A stretch of 64,000 nt of DNA, from the NCBI RefSeq assembly GCF_013410115.1, contig NZ_JACCCV010000001.1, positions 2,728,001 through 2,792,000 of the forward strand. The letters run 5' to 3'. Under the pieces are notes generated by a model. That model did not search any database. It worked only from the letters and a program-made list of their open reading frames with translations, and was not told the DNA's origin. Within the stretch, counting starts at the first letter, position 1. Every line of letters starts with the position of its first letter. Of this stretch, positions 40,681-49,112 are shown piece after piece. This stretch comes from Tunturiibacter gelidiferens (GTDB lineage Bacteria; Acidobacteriota; Terriglobia; Terriglobales; Acidobacteriaceae). The position numbers and the translations under genes were made by a program.

Positions 40681-41468
40681 GAGCGGGCTCCGAAGCTGGT
40701 CGATGGTTTTATTTCGAGTTCCGATACCGAAGGACCGCAGCCTTCATCAGGAACGAGAGCGCGGACTGCGGCGACGATGTTGGGGTAGGCTCCGCACCGG
40801 CAGATGTTGCCGCTCATGCGCTCGCGAATCTCCTGATCATTAAGGCTTGGACGGTCGCTGCAGGCACTGAGGCGTTGCTCGAAGGAGACCGCACTGAGAG
40901 TGCCGTGTTTGTGTTCCTCGAGAAGAGCAACGGCGGAGCAGATCTGGCCTGGGGTGCAGTAGCCGCATTGAAAACCATCATGCTCGAGGAAGGAGGCTTG
41001 TACGGTATGAAGGGTGTCTCCGTCGGCGAGACCTTCGATGGTGATGATGTCGGCTCCGTCGGCGGTGACTGCGAGGGTGAGGCAGGAGTTGACGCGGCGG
41101 CCGTTGAGAAGGACGGTACAGGCTCCGCATTGGCCGTGGTCGCAGCCCTTCTTGCTGCCGGTGAGGGCGAGATGTTCGCGAAGCGCGTCGAGGAGGGAGG
41201 TGCGAGTGTCGAGGGAGAGCGACTGCGAGGTGCCGTTCACCTTGAGGGTGAGATCCATCGTGTGGGGCGTGGTGGCGGCTGCGGCGTGAGCCTCTTCTGC
41301 AGCCGCCGCGATACGCGGGATGCCTGCTGCTACGCCGGCTCCGAAGATGCCGGCGGCTTTCACGAAGGTTCGGCGGGAGAGTTCGACGTCAGAGGACTGC
41401 TCGGAGAGCGTGTGCTGATCGTGTTCCTGGATGTCGTCTTCTTTTTCGGTGCAGGGAGGAAAACTCAT
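40677..41468 (-). CDS. Tat-exported [2Fe-2S] subunit of aldehyde oxidoreductase (PaoA-like)
   Basis: This 263-residue small subunit has a twin-arginine signal (ELSRRTFVKAAGIFGAGVAAG, about 28-48, after an N-terminal extension), a plant-type ferredoxin domain (CDHGQCGACTVLLNG) and a second four-helix [2Fe-2S] domain (CGYCTPGQIC and GNICRCGAYPN). The Tat signal on this subunit would carry the assembled complex to the periplasm, as in E. coli PaoABC. It is the first gene of the operon. The true start may be one of the internal Met codons closer to the RR motif. Confidence 0.92.
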   Translation of the reverse strand: MSFPPCTEKEDDIQEHDQHTLSEQSSDVELSRRTFVKAAGIFGAGVAAGIPRIAAAAEEAHAAAATTPHTMDLTLKVNGTSQSLSLDTRTSLLDALREHLALTGSKKGCDHGQCGACTVLLNGRRVNSCLTLAVTADGADIITIEGLADGDTLHTVQASFLEHDGFQCGYCTPGQICSAVALLEEHKHGTLSAVSFEQRLSACSDRPSLNDQEIRERMSGNICRCGAYPNIVAAVRALVPDEGCGPSVSELEIKPSTSFGARS

Positions 41469-41666
41469 GGAGGGCCTCAGTGTGGTTGGCGATGCGTGGT
41501 TGTTTGACGCGGTGCACCAGTAGACGTAGACGTGAAGGCTTGGAAAAAAGATGCACGCAGATGGCGTGTGGTCAGGGGTGATCGAAAAGGTATGATGATC
41601 GCGTCCACAAAGCCGTAAAGTAATTTACACGGCGTCGGGTTTAGACGACGGTACGGGAGAAACGAA

Positions 41667-43247
41667 TTGATTCATCTCGAAGTTTCGAAGGGTTTATTGG
41701 TATCTCGCATACCAGGTTTGATTGCTACGCTTGCTTTGGTTGTGATGGTGATGCCCGCGCTACCGCAGGCGCGAGCGGCGGGGGATGCGGAGGCGAAGAA
41801 AGACGAGACGACAGTTCCAATTCCCGCAGAGACGAGTTCAGTGACCAGGCATGAGTGGGCCGCCGGGGGCCGGTTGGTGCACTACACGGCGACCGCTGGG
41901 AATCTGCTGATACGGGACGATCAGGATAAGGCGAATGGGAGCATCTTCTATGTGGCTTACACGGAAGATGGAGTTGAGGCGAAGAGCCGGCCGGTGACCT
42001 TCTTCTATAACGGTGGGCCGGGTGCGGCGACGATTTGGCTGCACATGGGATCGTTCGGGCCGGTGCGCGTGGTGACGCAGAGTCCAGAGGCCACGGGGCC
42101 GGCGCCGTTCGAGTGGGTGCAGAATCAATACAGCCTGCTGGATAAGAGCGACCTGGTGTTTATCGATGCGCCGTTGACGGGCTACTCGCGCGCGGTGGGT
42201 AAGGGTACGGTCAAAGACTTTGCTGGGACCGATCAGGACATTCTGGCGTTCAAGAAGTTTATTGTGCGTTACATTACGGCGAATCAGCGGTGGAACTCTC
42301 CGAAGTTTCTGTTTGGTGAGTCGTATGGAACGACGCGGTCGGCTGGGCTGGTGAACGCTCTGCAGAACGATGGGATTGAGTTCAATGGCGTGACGTTGCT
42401 GTCGTCGATTTTGAACTACAACCGACGGAGTCCCGGGCTGGACTATGAAGCGATCGGGTACATGCCTTCGTTCGCTGCGATCGCGTACCACTATCACAAG
42501 GTGAAGACGAATGGGAGTCTGGCTGAGTGGGTGGAGCAGGCGAGAGTCTTTGCTCGCGGACCCTATGCGGAGGCTCTGCAGCAGGGAGATAAATTGTCCG
42601 TGGCTGAGTTCGACACGATGGCGGCAAAGGTCGCGGCGATTACGGGGTTGAGCGTGGAGTATGTGAAGGAGGCGAAACTGCGGATTTCGGCGACGCGGTT
42701 TCGCAAGGAGCTGCTGCGTGGGGATGAGCGGACTTTGGGTCGGTATGATGCGCGGTTCATGGGATGGGATGTGGATTCAGCGGGGGAGAATCCGGGTTAT
42801 GACCCATCGGATACGGGGGTCAGTGGAGTGTATGTTGGGGCATTTCACGACTACGTTCAGAGGGAGCTGAAGTATTTGAGCCAGGAACCGTACTACACCT
42901 CGGGTCCTGGGCTGAACGAGAATTGGGACTTTAAGCATAAAGCTCCGGGCGGCGGGCCGGGGAGGGCTGGGGAGCAGACGGCGCCGGATGTGGCGGTAGA
43001 TCTGGCGGATGCGATTCGCAAGAATCCGAAGCTGCGGGTGTTCTCGGCCAATGGATACTTTGATCTGGCTACCCCATTCTTTTCAACGGAGTACGACCTG
43101 AGTCATATGGATTTGCCGGAAAAACTGGTGAACAATGTGCAGTTTGGTTACTATCCGGCGGGACACATGGTCTATCTGAATGTGGATGCCTTGAAGGAGA
43201 TGAAGGCGGATGTGGCGAAGTTCTACGCTTTGGCTCAACAGCGCTGA
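41667..43247 (+). CDS. Secreted S10 family serine carboxypeptidase
   Basis: This 526-residue exported peptidase has a signal peptide (LIATLALVVMVMPALPQARA). Catalytic elements of family S10 are in order: the oxyanion/substrate loop FFYNGGPGAATIWLHMGSFGP, the nucleophile GESYGTTR, the Asp in ANGYFDLATP and the His in YPAGHMVYL. Such enzymes remove C-terminal residues from peptides. The start is a TTG with GGGAGA seven bases upstream; no ATG gives a full signal peptide. It is divergent from the aldehyde oxidoreductase operon. Confidence 0.93.
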   Translation: MIHLEVSKGLLVSRIPGLIATLALVVMVMPALPQARAAGDAEAKKDETTVPIPAETSSVTRHEWAAGGRLVHYTATAGNLLIRDDQDKANGSIFYVAYTEDGVEAKSRPVTFFYNGGPGAATIWLHMGSFGPVRVVTQSPEATGPAPFEWVQNQYSLLDKSDLVFIDAPLTGYSRAVGKGTVKDFAGTDQDILAFKKFIVRYITANQRWNSPKFLFGESYGTTRSAGLVNALQNDGIEFNGVTLLSSILNYNRRSPGLDYEAIGYMPSFAAIAYHYHKVKTNGSLAEWVEQARVFARGPYAEALQQGDKLSVAEFDTMAAKVAAITGLSVEYVKEAKLRISATRFRKELLRGDERTLGRYDARFMGWDVDSAGENPGYDPSDTGVSGVYVGAFHDYVQRELKYLSQEPYYTSGPGLNENWDFKHKAPGGGPGRAGEQTAPDVAVDLADAIRKNPKLRVFSANGYFDLATPFFSTEYDLSHMDLPEKLVNNVQFGYYPAGHMVYLNVDALKEMKADVAKFYALAQQR

Positions 43248-43389
43248 ATAGCCTACGCCTGGTGAGCGCAGGGCTGAACACGCCCTTGCTTTTGCTGCCT
43301 AAATGCCTTAGAATGAAGGTTGCGTTTATTTCCCAGAGTGCATAACGCGAAGTGCGGAAATCAAATTTTGAAGAGGTACTGATAAAGAT

Positions 43390-43617
43390 ATGGCAAAGCG
43401 TCGTGGAAATCCCAATTGGGGCAAGCCTGAGCCGATCGGGCCGGTTGTTCCAACGGTAACATCGTTCGAGCAGGTTGTGAAGGAGTTCAAGCTCACGCCC
43501 GACCAGTACATTCGCTCCACAAGACTTCGTGAGTGGGCCCGTAGAAATAAGAACTCGAAGTACATTCCTGAGGCGCTGCTTGAGGCGTGGGGATTCGAGA
43601 TCGAATCCACACTGTAA
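43390..43617 (+). CDS. Small basic conserved protein
   Basis: This 75-residue protein ([18 protein letters not shown]...) has a basic, proline-rich N-terminus and an amphipathic C-terminal half ([50 protein letters not shown]). It is soluble and may bind nucleic acid, judging only by its charge. GAAGAGG lies upstream of the ATG, and a strong terminator follows. I recognise it only as a type of small protein seen in acidobacteria; no function is assigned. Confidence 0.75.
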   Translation: MAKRRGNPNWGKPEPIGPVVPTVTSFEQVVKEFKLTPDQYIRSTRLREWARRNKNSKYIPEALLEAWGFEIESTL

Positions 43618-43656
43618 GTGTTTGATTTGAATTTTGTAATTCGGTTGTAAAAAGAG

Positions 43657-43689
43657 AGCGCTGCCCCTTGCGGGTGGCGTTTCTTTTTT
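43657..43689 (+). terminator. Intrinsic terminator
   Basis: AGCGCTGCCC (43657-43666) pairs with GGGTGGCGTT (43672-43681) with a few G-T pairs and a 5-base loop, followed by TCTTTTTT. It ends the small basic protein gene before ribBA. Confidence 0.8.
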
Positions 43690-43743
43690 GCGACGGACGT
43701 AAGATGGGATGCGTCGAAAGAGATGCATGTAGGAGGCGGGATT

Positions 43744-44889
43744 ATGTTTGCTGACGTGACAGAGGCAGTTGCGGAGATCAAAGCGGGTCGGATGGTGGTC
43801 GTCGTGGATGACGAGGACCGCGAGAATGAGGGCGACCTGACGCTGGCTGCGGAGTTTGTCACACCGGAGGCGATCAACTTTATGGCGAAGTATGGGCGCG
43901 GGTTGATCTGCTTAACGCTGACGGAGGAGCGTGCGGATTATCTGCGGCTGGGGCCGATGACGCAGGAGAATACGTCGCGGTTCGGGACTGCGTTTACGGA
44001 GAGCATTGAGGCGCGGGAGGGTGTGACGACGGGGATCTCTGCTGCTGACAGGGCACATACGATCAAGGTGGCCATCGATCCGCGGTCGACGGCGCACGAT
44101 CTGGCGCGGCCGGGGCATGTGTTTCCGCTGCGCGCGCGCAAAGGCGGCGTGCTGGTGAGGGCTGGGCAGACGGAGGCTTCGGTGGATCTGGCGCGGATGG
44201 CGGGGCTGGTGACGGCGGGCGTGATCTGCGAGATTATGAACGATGATGGCACGATGGCGCGGGTGCCGGACCTGGTGAAGTTCTGCGCGGAGCATGGGCT
44301 GTTGATGGTGACGGTGGCGGATCTGATTCGCTATCGGTTGCAGCATGAGCGGTACATTCATCGTGTGGCGGAGTCGCTGATGCCTACGGCGCATGGGGAG
44401 TTTCGCATGATCGCTTATGAGAGCGAGGTGGATGGTGGGGAGTCGCATATTGCGCTGGTCTTTGGGGATGTGAGCGGCTCGGAGCCGGTGCCGGTACGGG
44501 TGCATACGCATTGCCTCGCGGGAGATGTTTTTTCTACGACGCTGTGTGATTGCAGGGCGGTGGTGGAGCAGTCGCTGAAGATGATTGCGGAGGCGGGCAA
44601 GGGCGCGCTGGTGTATCTGCATAATGGCAGCGCGGGTTTTGGCGTGGATCGAGGTGTAACGCCGGCGCGGATTGTGCTGCATCGAGAGCAGCGGGCTCGG
44701 GAGGGAAGCGATGATCGGGCGCATAGGACGCTGCGGCAAGTGGGTCTGGGTGGGCAGATTCTGTCGGATTTGGGGATTCACAAGATTCGGCTGCTGACCA
44801 ATACACCGACGCATGTGCCGGCGCTGCAGGGGTTCGGGATCGAGATTGTGGAGCAGGTTCCGGTATCGATCGAGCCGGTTCGGCGGTAG
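43744..44889 (+). CDS. ribBA: RibBA: DHBP synthase fused to a divergent GTP cyclohydrolase II domain
   Basis: The N-terminal domain (about 1-203) is a full 3,4-dihydroxy-2-butanone 4-phosphate synthase (riboflavin pathway): [36 protein letters not shown] and [13 protein letters not shown]. The C-terminal domain (about 205-381) is GTP cyclohydrolase II-like with zinc cysteines C257, C268 and C270 ([14 protein letters not shown]) and [18 protein letters not shown]. The usual substrate loop with QEGRGIGL is replaced by [12 protein letters not shown], so GTP cyclohydrolase activity is doubtful. ATG 43744 is chosen since AGGAGG lies seven bases upstream. Other rib genes are absent from the window. 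Confidence 0.9.
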   Translation: MFADVTEAVAEIKAGRMVVVVDDEDRENEGDLTLAAEFVTPEAINFMAKYGRGLICLTLTEERADYLRLGPMTQENTSRFGTAFTESIEAREGVTTGISAADRAHTIKVAIDPRSTAHDLARPGHVFPLRARKGGVLVRAGQTEASVDLARMAGLVTAGVICEIMNDDGTMARVPDLVKFCAEHGLLMVTVADLIRYRLQHERYIHRVAESLMPTAHGEFRMIAYESEVDGGESHIALVFGDVSGSEPVPVRVHTHCLAGDVFSTTLCDCRAVVEQSLKMIAEAGKGALVYLHNGSAGFGVDRGVTPARIVLHREQRAREGSDDRAHRTLRQVGLGGQILSDLGIHKIRLLTNTPTHVPALQGFGIEIVEQVPVSIEPVRR

Positions 44890-45239
44890 ATTCTTTCAGA
44901 AAAAATTCTGGTGTGGTGGCGATGGGGAGAGCTCCGCTTTATGGGCGGTTTTGAGGGGTGTTTTGCGAAAAAGGCTGTTTTGGTTGTGGTGTTTTGGTGG
45001 TGAAAGTGTGGTGGAATGCGTGGCTGGCGTGGTGATTAGGCCGCGTGATTTTGGGGGCAAAAAAATACGCCACGGTTGAAGAAGATTTCGTGAGTTTTTT
45101 GGGGGACGTGGATTATTATCGACTGTACCTCCCTGAACGTTATGATTGATGATCCCGGATCTGTTGAGAACCGGTTCGATGTGACTGACGTCATGTCGGG
45201 TATTTGGCACGGGAGCAACGGGACAGGGAAGGATTTGAG
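44890..45239. other. Strand-asymmetric intergenic region
   Basis: This 350-base gap follows ribBA. From about 44895 to 45060 the plus strand is rich in G and T and poor in C, with runs such as GGTTGTGGTGTTTTGGTGGTG. The rest carries the leader of the GAF-domain gene. The antisense frame (Pro/His/Asn/Thr-rich) looks like low-complexity read-through, not a protein. Confidence 0.5.
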
Positions 45240-46055
45240 ATGAGCGCGCTTACTTCGATGGTAGCTGACACCGGTTTGGAGGTGGTCGACCTTTTCGAGG
45301 ATGCGTCATTTGCGGGCAGACGGCTGCATGATCGCGATGTCGCGATGCAGATGGAGGGGATGCATCGGTTGGCGCGCGCGTTCGTGGAGAGCCCTGACAC
45401 GATTTTGCAGGAGTTGGTGAATTCAGCGGTTGACCTGTGCGGCGCCGACAGTGCAGGCATCAGCATTGAGCGGGAGAACAAGAGCGACGCGGAGTTCTAT
45501 GAGTGGGTGGCAACGGCGGGCGAGTATGCGGGTTTCCTGAATGCGACGCTGCCACGGAGTCCCAGCGCGTGTGGGGTGTGTCTGGAGAGGGGGCGACCTC
45601 AGCTGTTTCGCGTCACGCAGCGGTTCTTCGATCTGATGAGGATTGAAGCTCCGACGGTGACCGATGGCATTCTGCTGCCGTGGGAGGTAGGCGAGACGCG
45701 GGGCACGATCTGGATCATGGCGCATGGACGCGGAGAGGCGTTTGATGGGAACGATCTTCGTATGATGCTGGTTCTGGCGAACTTCGCTGCGATGGGCGTG
45801 AGACAGCAGCGACAGCAGAAGTTGCTGATGGAGCAGGCGATGGTGGGCGCCGCGTCCGGGATGGCCAATGAGCTGGCGCACCGGATCAATAATCCGCTAC
45901 AGAGCATTACGAACATTGTGTATCTGGCGGGTGTGGGTGGGTTTGCTGGGGATGCGAAGACGCTGGCGGAGGAGTTGGCAGAACCGATCAAGAGACTATC
46001 TGTTCTGGCGGCTCGAATATTGGTATTGCCGACGGCGGCGAATCGTCAGGAGTGA
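45240..46055 (+). CDS. GAF domain protein with histidine-kinase phosphoacceptor helix, no ATPase domain
   Basis: This 271-residue protein has a GAF-type sensor domain (about 40-195) and a C-terminal helical segment with an H-box, ELAHRINNPLQSITN, whose candidate phosphoacceptor is His214. The HATPase domain (N, G1, G2 boxes) that normally follows is absent: the frame ends 57 residues later. It may act as a phosphotransfer or scaffold protein, or be a truncated kinase. AAGGA precedes ATG 45240. The receiver-domain gene at 46345 is convergent and close, a possible partner. Confidence 0.75.
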   Translation: MSALTSMVADTGLEVVDLFEDASFAGRRLHDRDVAMQMEGMHRLARAFVESPDTILQELVNSAVDLCGADSAGISIERENKSDAEFYEWVATAGEYAGFLNATLPRSPSACGVCLERGRPQLFRVTQRFFDLMRIEAPTVTDGILLPWEVGETRGTIWIMAHGRGEAFDGNDLRMMLVLANFAAMGVRQQRQQKLLMEQAMVGAASGMANELAHRINNPLQSITNIVYLAGVGGFAGDAKTLAEELAEPIKRLSVLAARILVLPTAANRQE

Positions 46056-46110
46056 GTGAGTGTCTGAGGAGAGGACGATTTCTGACGGTTTTTCGGGGAG
46101 ATAGAAAACA

Positions 46111-46203
46111 GACAACGGCTGGAGAGGGTGGGTTGAAGGGACGGGCGGTTCGGGTAGGTCTGAGTTCTTCGGGATCCTTCGCTGCGCTCAGGATGGCGGC
46201 AAA
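46111..46203. repeat. GGATCCTTCGCTGCGCTCAG repeat, third copy
   Basis: It shares GGACGGGCGGTTCGGG and the palindromic core GGATCCTTCGCTGCGCTCAG with the units at 19094 and 19236, and the leading GGACG.GCGGTT block with the copy at 63462. Confidence 0.7.
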
Positions 46204-46242
46204 GGCTTATGGCGATTTGCCTGATGGTGTATTGACTGCAAA

Positions 46243-46271
46243 ACGCAGATTCCCTTCGGGAATGACAAACA
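46243..46271. repeat. Short palindromic repeat (CAGATTCCC variant), copy 5
   Basis: CGCAGATTCCC, TTC, GGGAATGACAAAC: relative to the other copies both arms changed (CCCC/GGGG to TTCCC/GGGAA) while pairing is kept. Confidence 0.75.
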
Positions 46272-46344
46272 AAAAAGCGAAATCGACTCTACACCAACTG
46301 CGGCGTTGCTCAATGCTATTCGCCTCCGCTTTCGCCTCTTGTGG

Positions 46345-47175
46345 CTATGCCGGAAGCGCGTCGACGATCGACTCTGCAAGGTAGCTCTTCATCGCCTGGC
46401 TGAGCTGTGAATCGACTTCGTCGGCGATGGTCATCACTCCGATGAGCACTACGCTGAAGTCTATGTTCGCCAGGTTTTTCTGGAGGGTGTTGAAGACGCT
46501 GACCTGAAGGATGCGCGACTCCTCGACCATCATGGCGGCGCTGTAGCCTTGCTTGCGGCGGACGGTGCCGTGCTCTGTGGCGGCTGCCGAGAATAACTCT
46601 TTGCTGCCAAGACTCTTTGAAGAACGGAGGCGGAGGACGAGGTCCCGGATGACCTGGGGGAGATGGCCGGAACGTTGTTGGAAGGTCATGGGAATTGCCA
46701 TCAAGGTCTCTTCTTTTTCGACAAGTTCGTACCAATCGTTGATGGTGCTGTCTGAGGAACGTTCGAGGATGGCTGCGACACTCTCAACGAGGCGGGCACG
46801 AGTGGGGCCTGCGGCGAGCCGCTGTTTGATGGCCTCCACCAACATGGTTACGTCCATTGGCTTGACGAGAATTTCGTCAGTCTGCAGCAGGATCGCCTGA
46901 GCGGCGGCGTCCATATGGGGAAACGAACTGAGCAGTATGGTGACGGCTTTTGGGTTGGCATGACGCATGGCGCTGACGACCGTGAGGCCGTCTCCTGCAC
47001 CGGGCATGTGAAGGTCGCTCAGGAGGACGTCGAAGGCCTCCGAACTGATGTGTTTGAGAGCTTCGGTTACCGTTGCAGCGACCGTGACTTTGAAGCCGTG
47101 TTTTCTGAGAATGATGCCGAGGGTTAAACGTATCGTCTCGTCGTCGTCGACTAGTAAGAGCTTTGCAGGTGCCAT
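46345..47175 (-). CDS. Response regulator: receiver domain plus uncharacterised helical domain
   Basis: This 276-residue protein has an N-terminal receiver domain (about 4-120) with D11/D12, phosphoacceptor D54 (LLSDLHMPG), S83 and K105 (ILVKPMD). The C-terminal 150 residues form a mostly helical domain (LVESVAAILERSSDSTINDWYELV..., ending SQLSQAMKSYLAESIVDAL) resembling the RsbR/RsbU-type four-helix sensor modules; that likeness is weak. There is no DNA-binding motif. It is convergent with the GAF/H-box protein, a candidate signalling partner. Confidence 0.82.
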   Translation of the reverse strand: MAPAKLLLVDDDETIRLTLGIILRKHGFKVTVAATVTEALKHISSEAFDVLLSDLHMPGAGDGLTVVSAMRHANPKAVTILLSSFPHMDAAAQAILLQTDEILVKPMDVTMLVEAIKQRLAAGPTRARLVESVAAILERSSDSTINDWYELVEKEETLMAIPMTFQQRSGHLPQVIRDLVLRLRSSKSLGSKELFSAAATEHGTVRRKQGYSAAMMVEESRILQVSVFNTLQKNLANIDFSVVLIGVMTIADEVDSQLSQAMKSYLAESIVDALPA

Positions 47176-47352
47176 CGTTCTTTCCTCCAGGAGCTCGCGA
47201 CGGACTGGAGCTCGCGGACAGATGGTATCTGTATCTTACTCCTATGTGCTTTGGCCGACAGAGCGCGCTGAGAGAACGCGGAACTCTGAGCTGCTGGACG
47301 GCGTATCTACGAACTCGGGCATTGGATCGGTCTTCGTCTTCAGGAGGAAGAG

Positions 47353-48081
47353 GTGAAAAGAGGTCTGGTTGCTGCGTTCGTCATCGTCCTAGCCGTATGC
47401 TCGACGGCACGCGGCGCCGACACCCCGAAGATAACGGAGTCGAAGCTGGTGCAGCGGACCCAGGAGCTGTTCGATGCTGTGGCTCCTGGCAATCAAGCGC
47501 CGTGGAAGATGTATGTGGCAGAGGATGCGATGTTCTTCGATGAGAAGGGCAGGTCGATGGACAAGGCTGCGCTGCTGGAAGATCTGCAGCCACTGCCTGC
47601 CGGGTACTCCGGTACGATTCGCGTGATGCGGGCGAAGTCCCGGTTTGCGACGAATGTTGCTGTTCTGAGTTACGACTGCGATGAGGTGGAGACGGTGTTT
47701 GGGCGGGAGCTGCATGCTCGCTATTACACGACGGATACGTGGTTGTATCGGAATCAGGCATGGCAGATTGTTGCGAGCCAGACGTTGCGGTACTACGAAG
47801 ACCCGGCTGCGGGTGCGGTTTCGGATGCGATGCTGAACGACTATGCAGGTGCGTATGAGCTTGCTGCCGGAAACGTGGTCACGGTTACGCGGCAGGGTAG
47901 TGAGCTGTATGCGCAGCGTAACTCGGGTAAACCGTACCAGCTTCTGCCGGAGTCTCCGGATCTGTTTTTTCGTGCGGGAGTTGAGGGGCGGCGGCTGTTT
48001 CATCGCGATGCTTCGGGGCATGTGGACATGATGATCGATCGCAGGAATAACGAAGATCTGCTTTGGAAGAAGATTCGATAG
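47353..48081 (+). CDS. Secreted NTF2-like (DUF4440) protein
   Basis: This 242-residue protein has a signal peptide (LVAAFVIVLAVCSTARGAD) and an NTF2-like domain (about 30-145) with DAMFFDEKGRSMDKAALLEDL and the strand pattern ending WLYRNQAWQIVASQTLR. A second beta-rich domain (about 155-242; LNDYAGAYELAAGNVVTVTRQGSELYAQ) is like the DUF3471 module found after beta-lactamase-type proteins. It may bind a small ligand in the periplasm; no catalytic residues are evident. The start is GTG with AGGAGG five bases upstream. Confidence 0.82.
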   Translation: MKRGLVAAFVIVLAVCSTARGADTPKITESKLVQRTQELFDAVAPGNQAPWKMYVAEDAMFFDEKGRSMDKAALLEDLQPLPAGYSGTIRVMRAKSRFATNVAVLSYDCDEVETVFGRELHARYYTTDTWLYRNQAWQIVASQTLRYYEDPAAGAVSDAMLNDYAGAYELAAGNVVTVTRQGSELYAQRNSGKPYQLLPESPDLFFRAGVEGRRLFHRDASGHVDMMIDRRNNEDLLWKKIR

Positions 48082-48113
48082 TGCTCTGAATTTTGGATAG
48101 GGAAGAGGTGTTT

Positions 48114-48986
48114 GTGCCGCCGAGCTCTAATGTCTGGATATGTGCTGCGGGAGTGGTTGTTCTTGTTGTCGGGTTTGTTGCCGCGAGAAGAGAGTTGCAG
48201 GCGGCGGCGGGGCTGGACAAACTTGTTGCCGTTGGAAGAGTGCTGTTTGCGGCGCCGCTGGCGGCCTTTGGGGCGGAGCATCTGGTGCTCGGTCAGGTGA
48301 TCATTGGGGCTGTTCCTGTGTGGATGCCGGCGCGTTTGTTCTGGGTGTACTTCGTTGGCATTGCGTTGATTGCTGCGGCTCTGAGTCTGGCGCCTGGGAT
48401 ACGCGTTCGGTTGACTGCGACGCTGCTGGCTGTCATGTTTTTTCTTTTTGTGCTGATGATTCATGTGCCGAATGTGGTGGCGCAGGTGCACGACAGAGTT
48501 ATCTGGAACGTGGCGTTGCGGGATCTGAGTTTTGGTGCGGGAGCGCTGGTGCTTGCGGGATCTTTGGGGAGTGGGTCGCGGAAGTTCGGTGAGAATGTAG
48601 CGGTGTGGATTGGGCGAGGGATTGTTGCTGTTGTGCTGATGGTGTATGGCGTGGAGCTAATTCTGTATCCGCAGTTTGCGCCGGGGGTTCCGCTGAGTAA
48701 GTTGACGCCGTCGTGGGTGCCGGGGCCTCATGTGTGGGCGCTTTTGACGGGGCTGGTTTGTATTGGGGGCGGGGTGGGGATATTGATTCGGCGATATTGC
48801 CGCGACGGGGCGACGGCGGTGGGTTTGGTGATGACGCTGCTTACGGTGGTTCTGTATCTGCCGATTCTGCTGATGGCGTCTGGGCCGCCGGCAGTGTTGG
48901 AAGGGGCGAACTACGTCTGGGATACGTTGCTGTTTGGTGGAGCGGTGTTGCTGGTGGCGGCGGGCGCGCCGAAGCTACGCTCGTGA
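48114..48986 (+). CDS. Polytopic membrane protein, DoxX-like, function unknown
   Basis: This protein of about 290 residues has roughly eight membrane helices and looks like two similar four-helix halves; each half has an acidic residue in a helix with GAEHLVLGQ (first) and GVELILYPQ (second). This recalls DoxX-family proteins, but the match is loose. It begins 32 bases after the NTF2-like gene and is likely co-transcribed with it. GTG 48114 is chosen because GGGAAGAGG precedes it; a TTG further up is the alternative. Confidence 0.75.
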   Translation: MPPSSNVWICAAGVVVLVVGFVAARRELQAAAGLDKLVAVGRVLFAAPLAAFGAEHLVLGQVIIGAVPVWMPARLFWVYFVGIALIAAALSLAPGIRVRLTATLLAVMFFLFVLMIHVPNVVAQVHDRVIWNVALRDLSFGAGALVLAGSLGSGSRKFGENVAVWIGRGIVAVVLMVYGVELILYPQFAPGVPLSKLTPSWVPGPHVWALLTGLVCIGGGVGILIRRYCRDGATAVGLVMTLLTVVLYLPILLMASGPPAVLEGANYVWDTLLFGGAVLLVAAGAPKLRS

Positions 48987-49024
48987 GATGGTATGCACTC
49001 TTGCTGAGGATGCGGAAGAAGCAA

Positions 49025-49053
49025 CCGCAGATCCCCCGTGGGGATGACAACAA
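49025..49053. repeat. Short palindromic repeat (CAGATCCC type), copy 6
   Basis: ACCGCAGATCCCCC, GT, GGGGATGACAACAAG, in the gap between the convergent membrane protein and the giant ASH protein genes. Confidence 0.75.
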
Positions 49054-49112
49054 GAAAGGCACGGCAACAGCAAAAGCAAATGAACAAAAAGCGAGTCTTG
49101 TCGCGTGACTGC

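Larger units (their letters stand above)
46056..46344. other. Repeat-bearing gap between convergent genes
   Basis: The gap of about 290 bases between the GAF-protein and receiver-protein genes holds one copy of the GGATCCTTCGCTGCGCTCAG family and one short CAGATTCCC palindrome. No gene is supported. Confidence 0.6.

Noticed and set aside
43618-43743. FMN riboswitch upstream of ribBA
   Set aside because: The gap holds a terminator of the preceding gene but none of the conserved RFN-element sequence that I could recognise.
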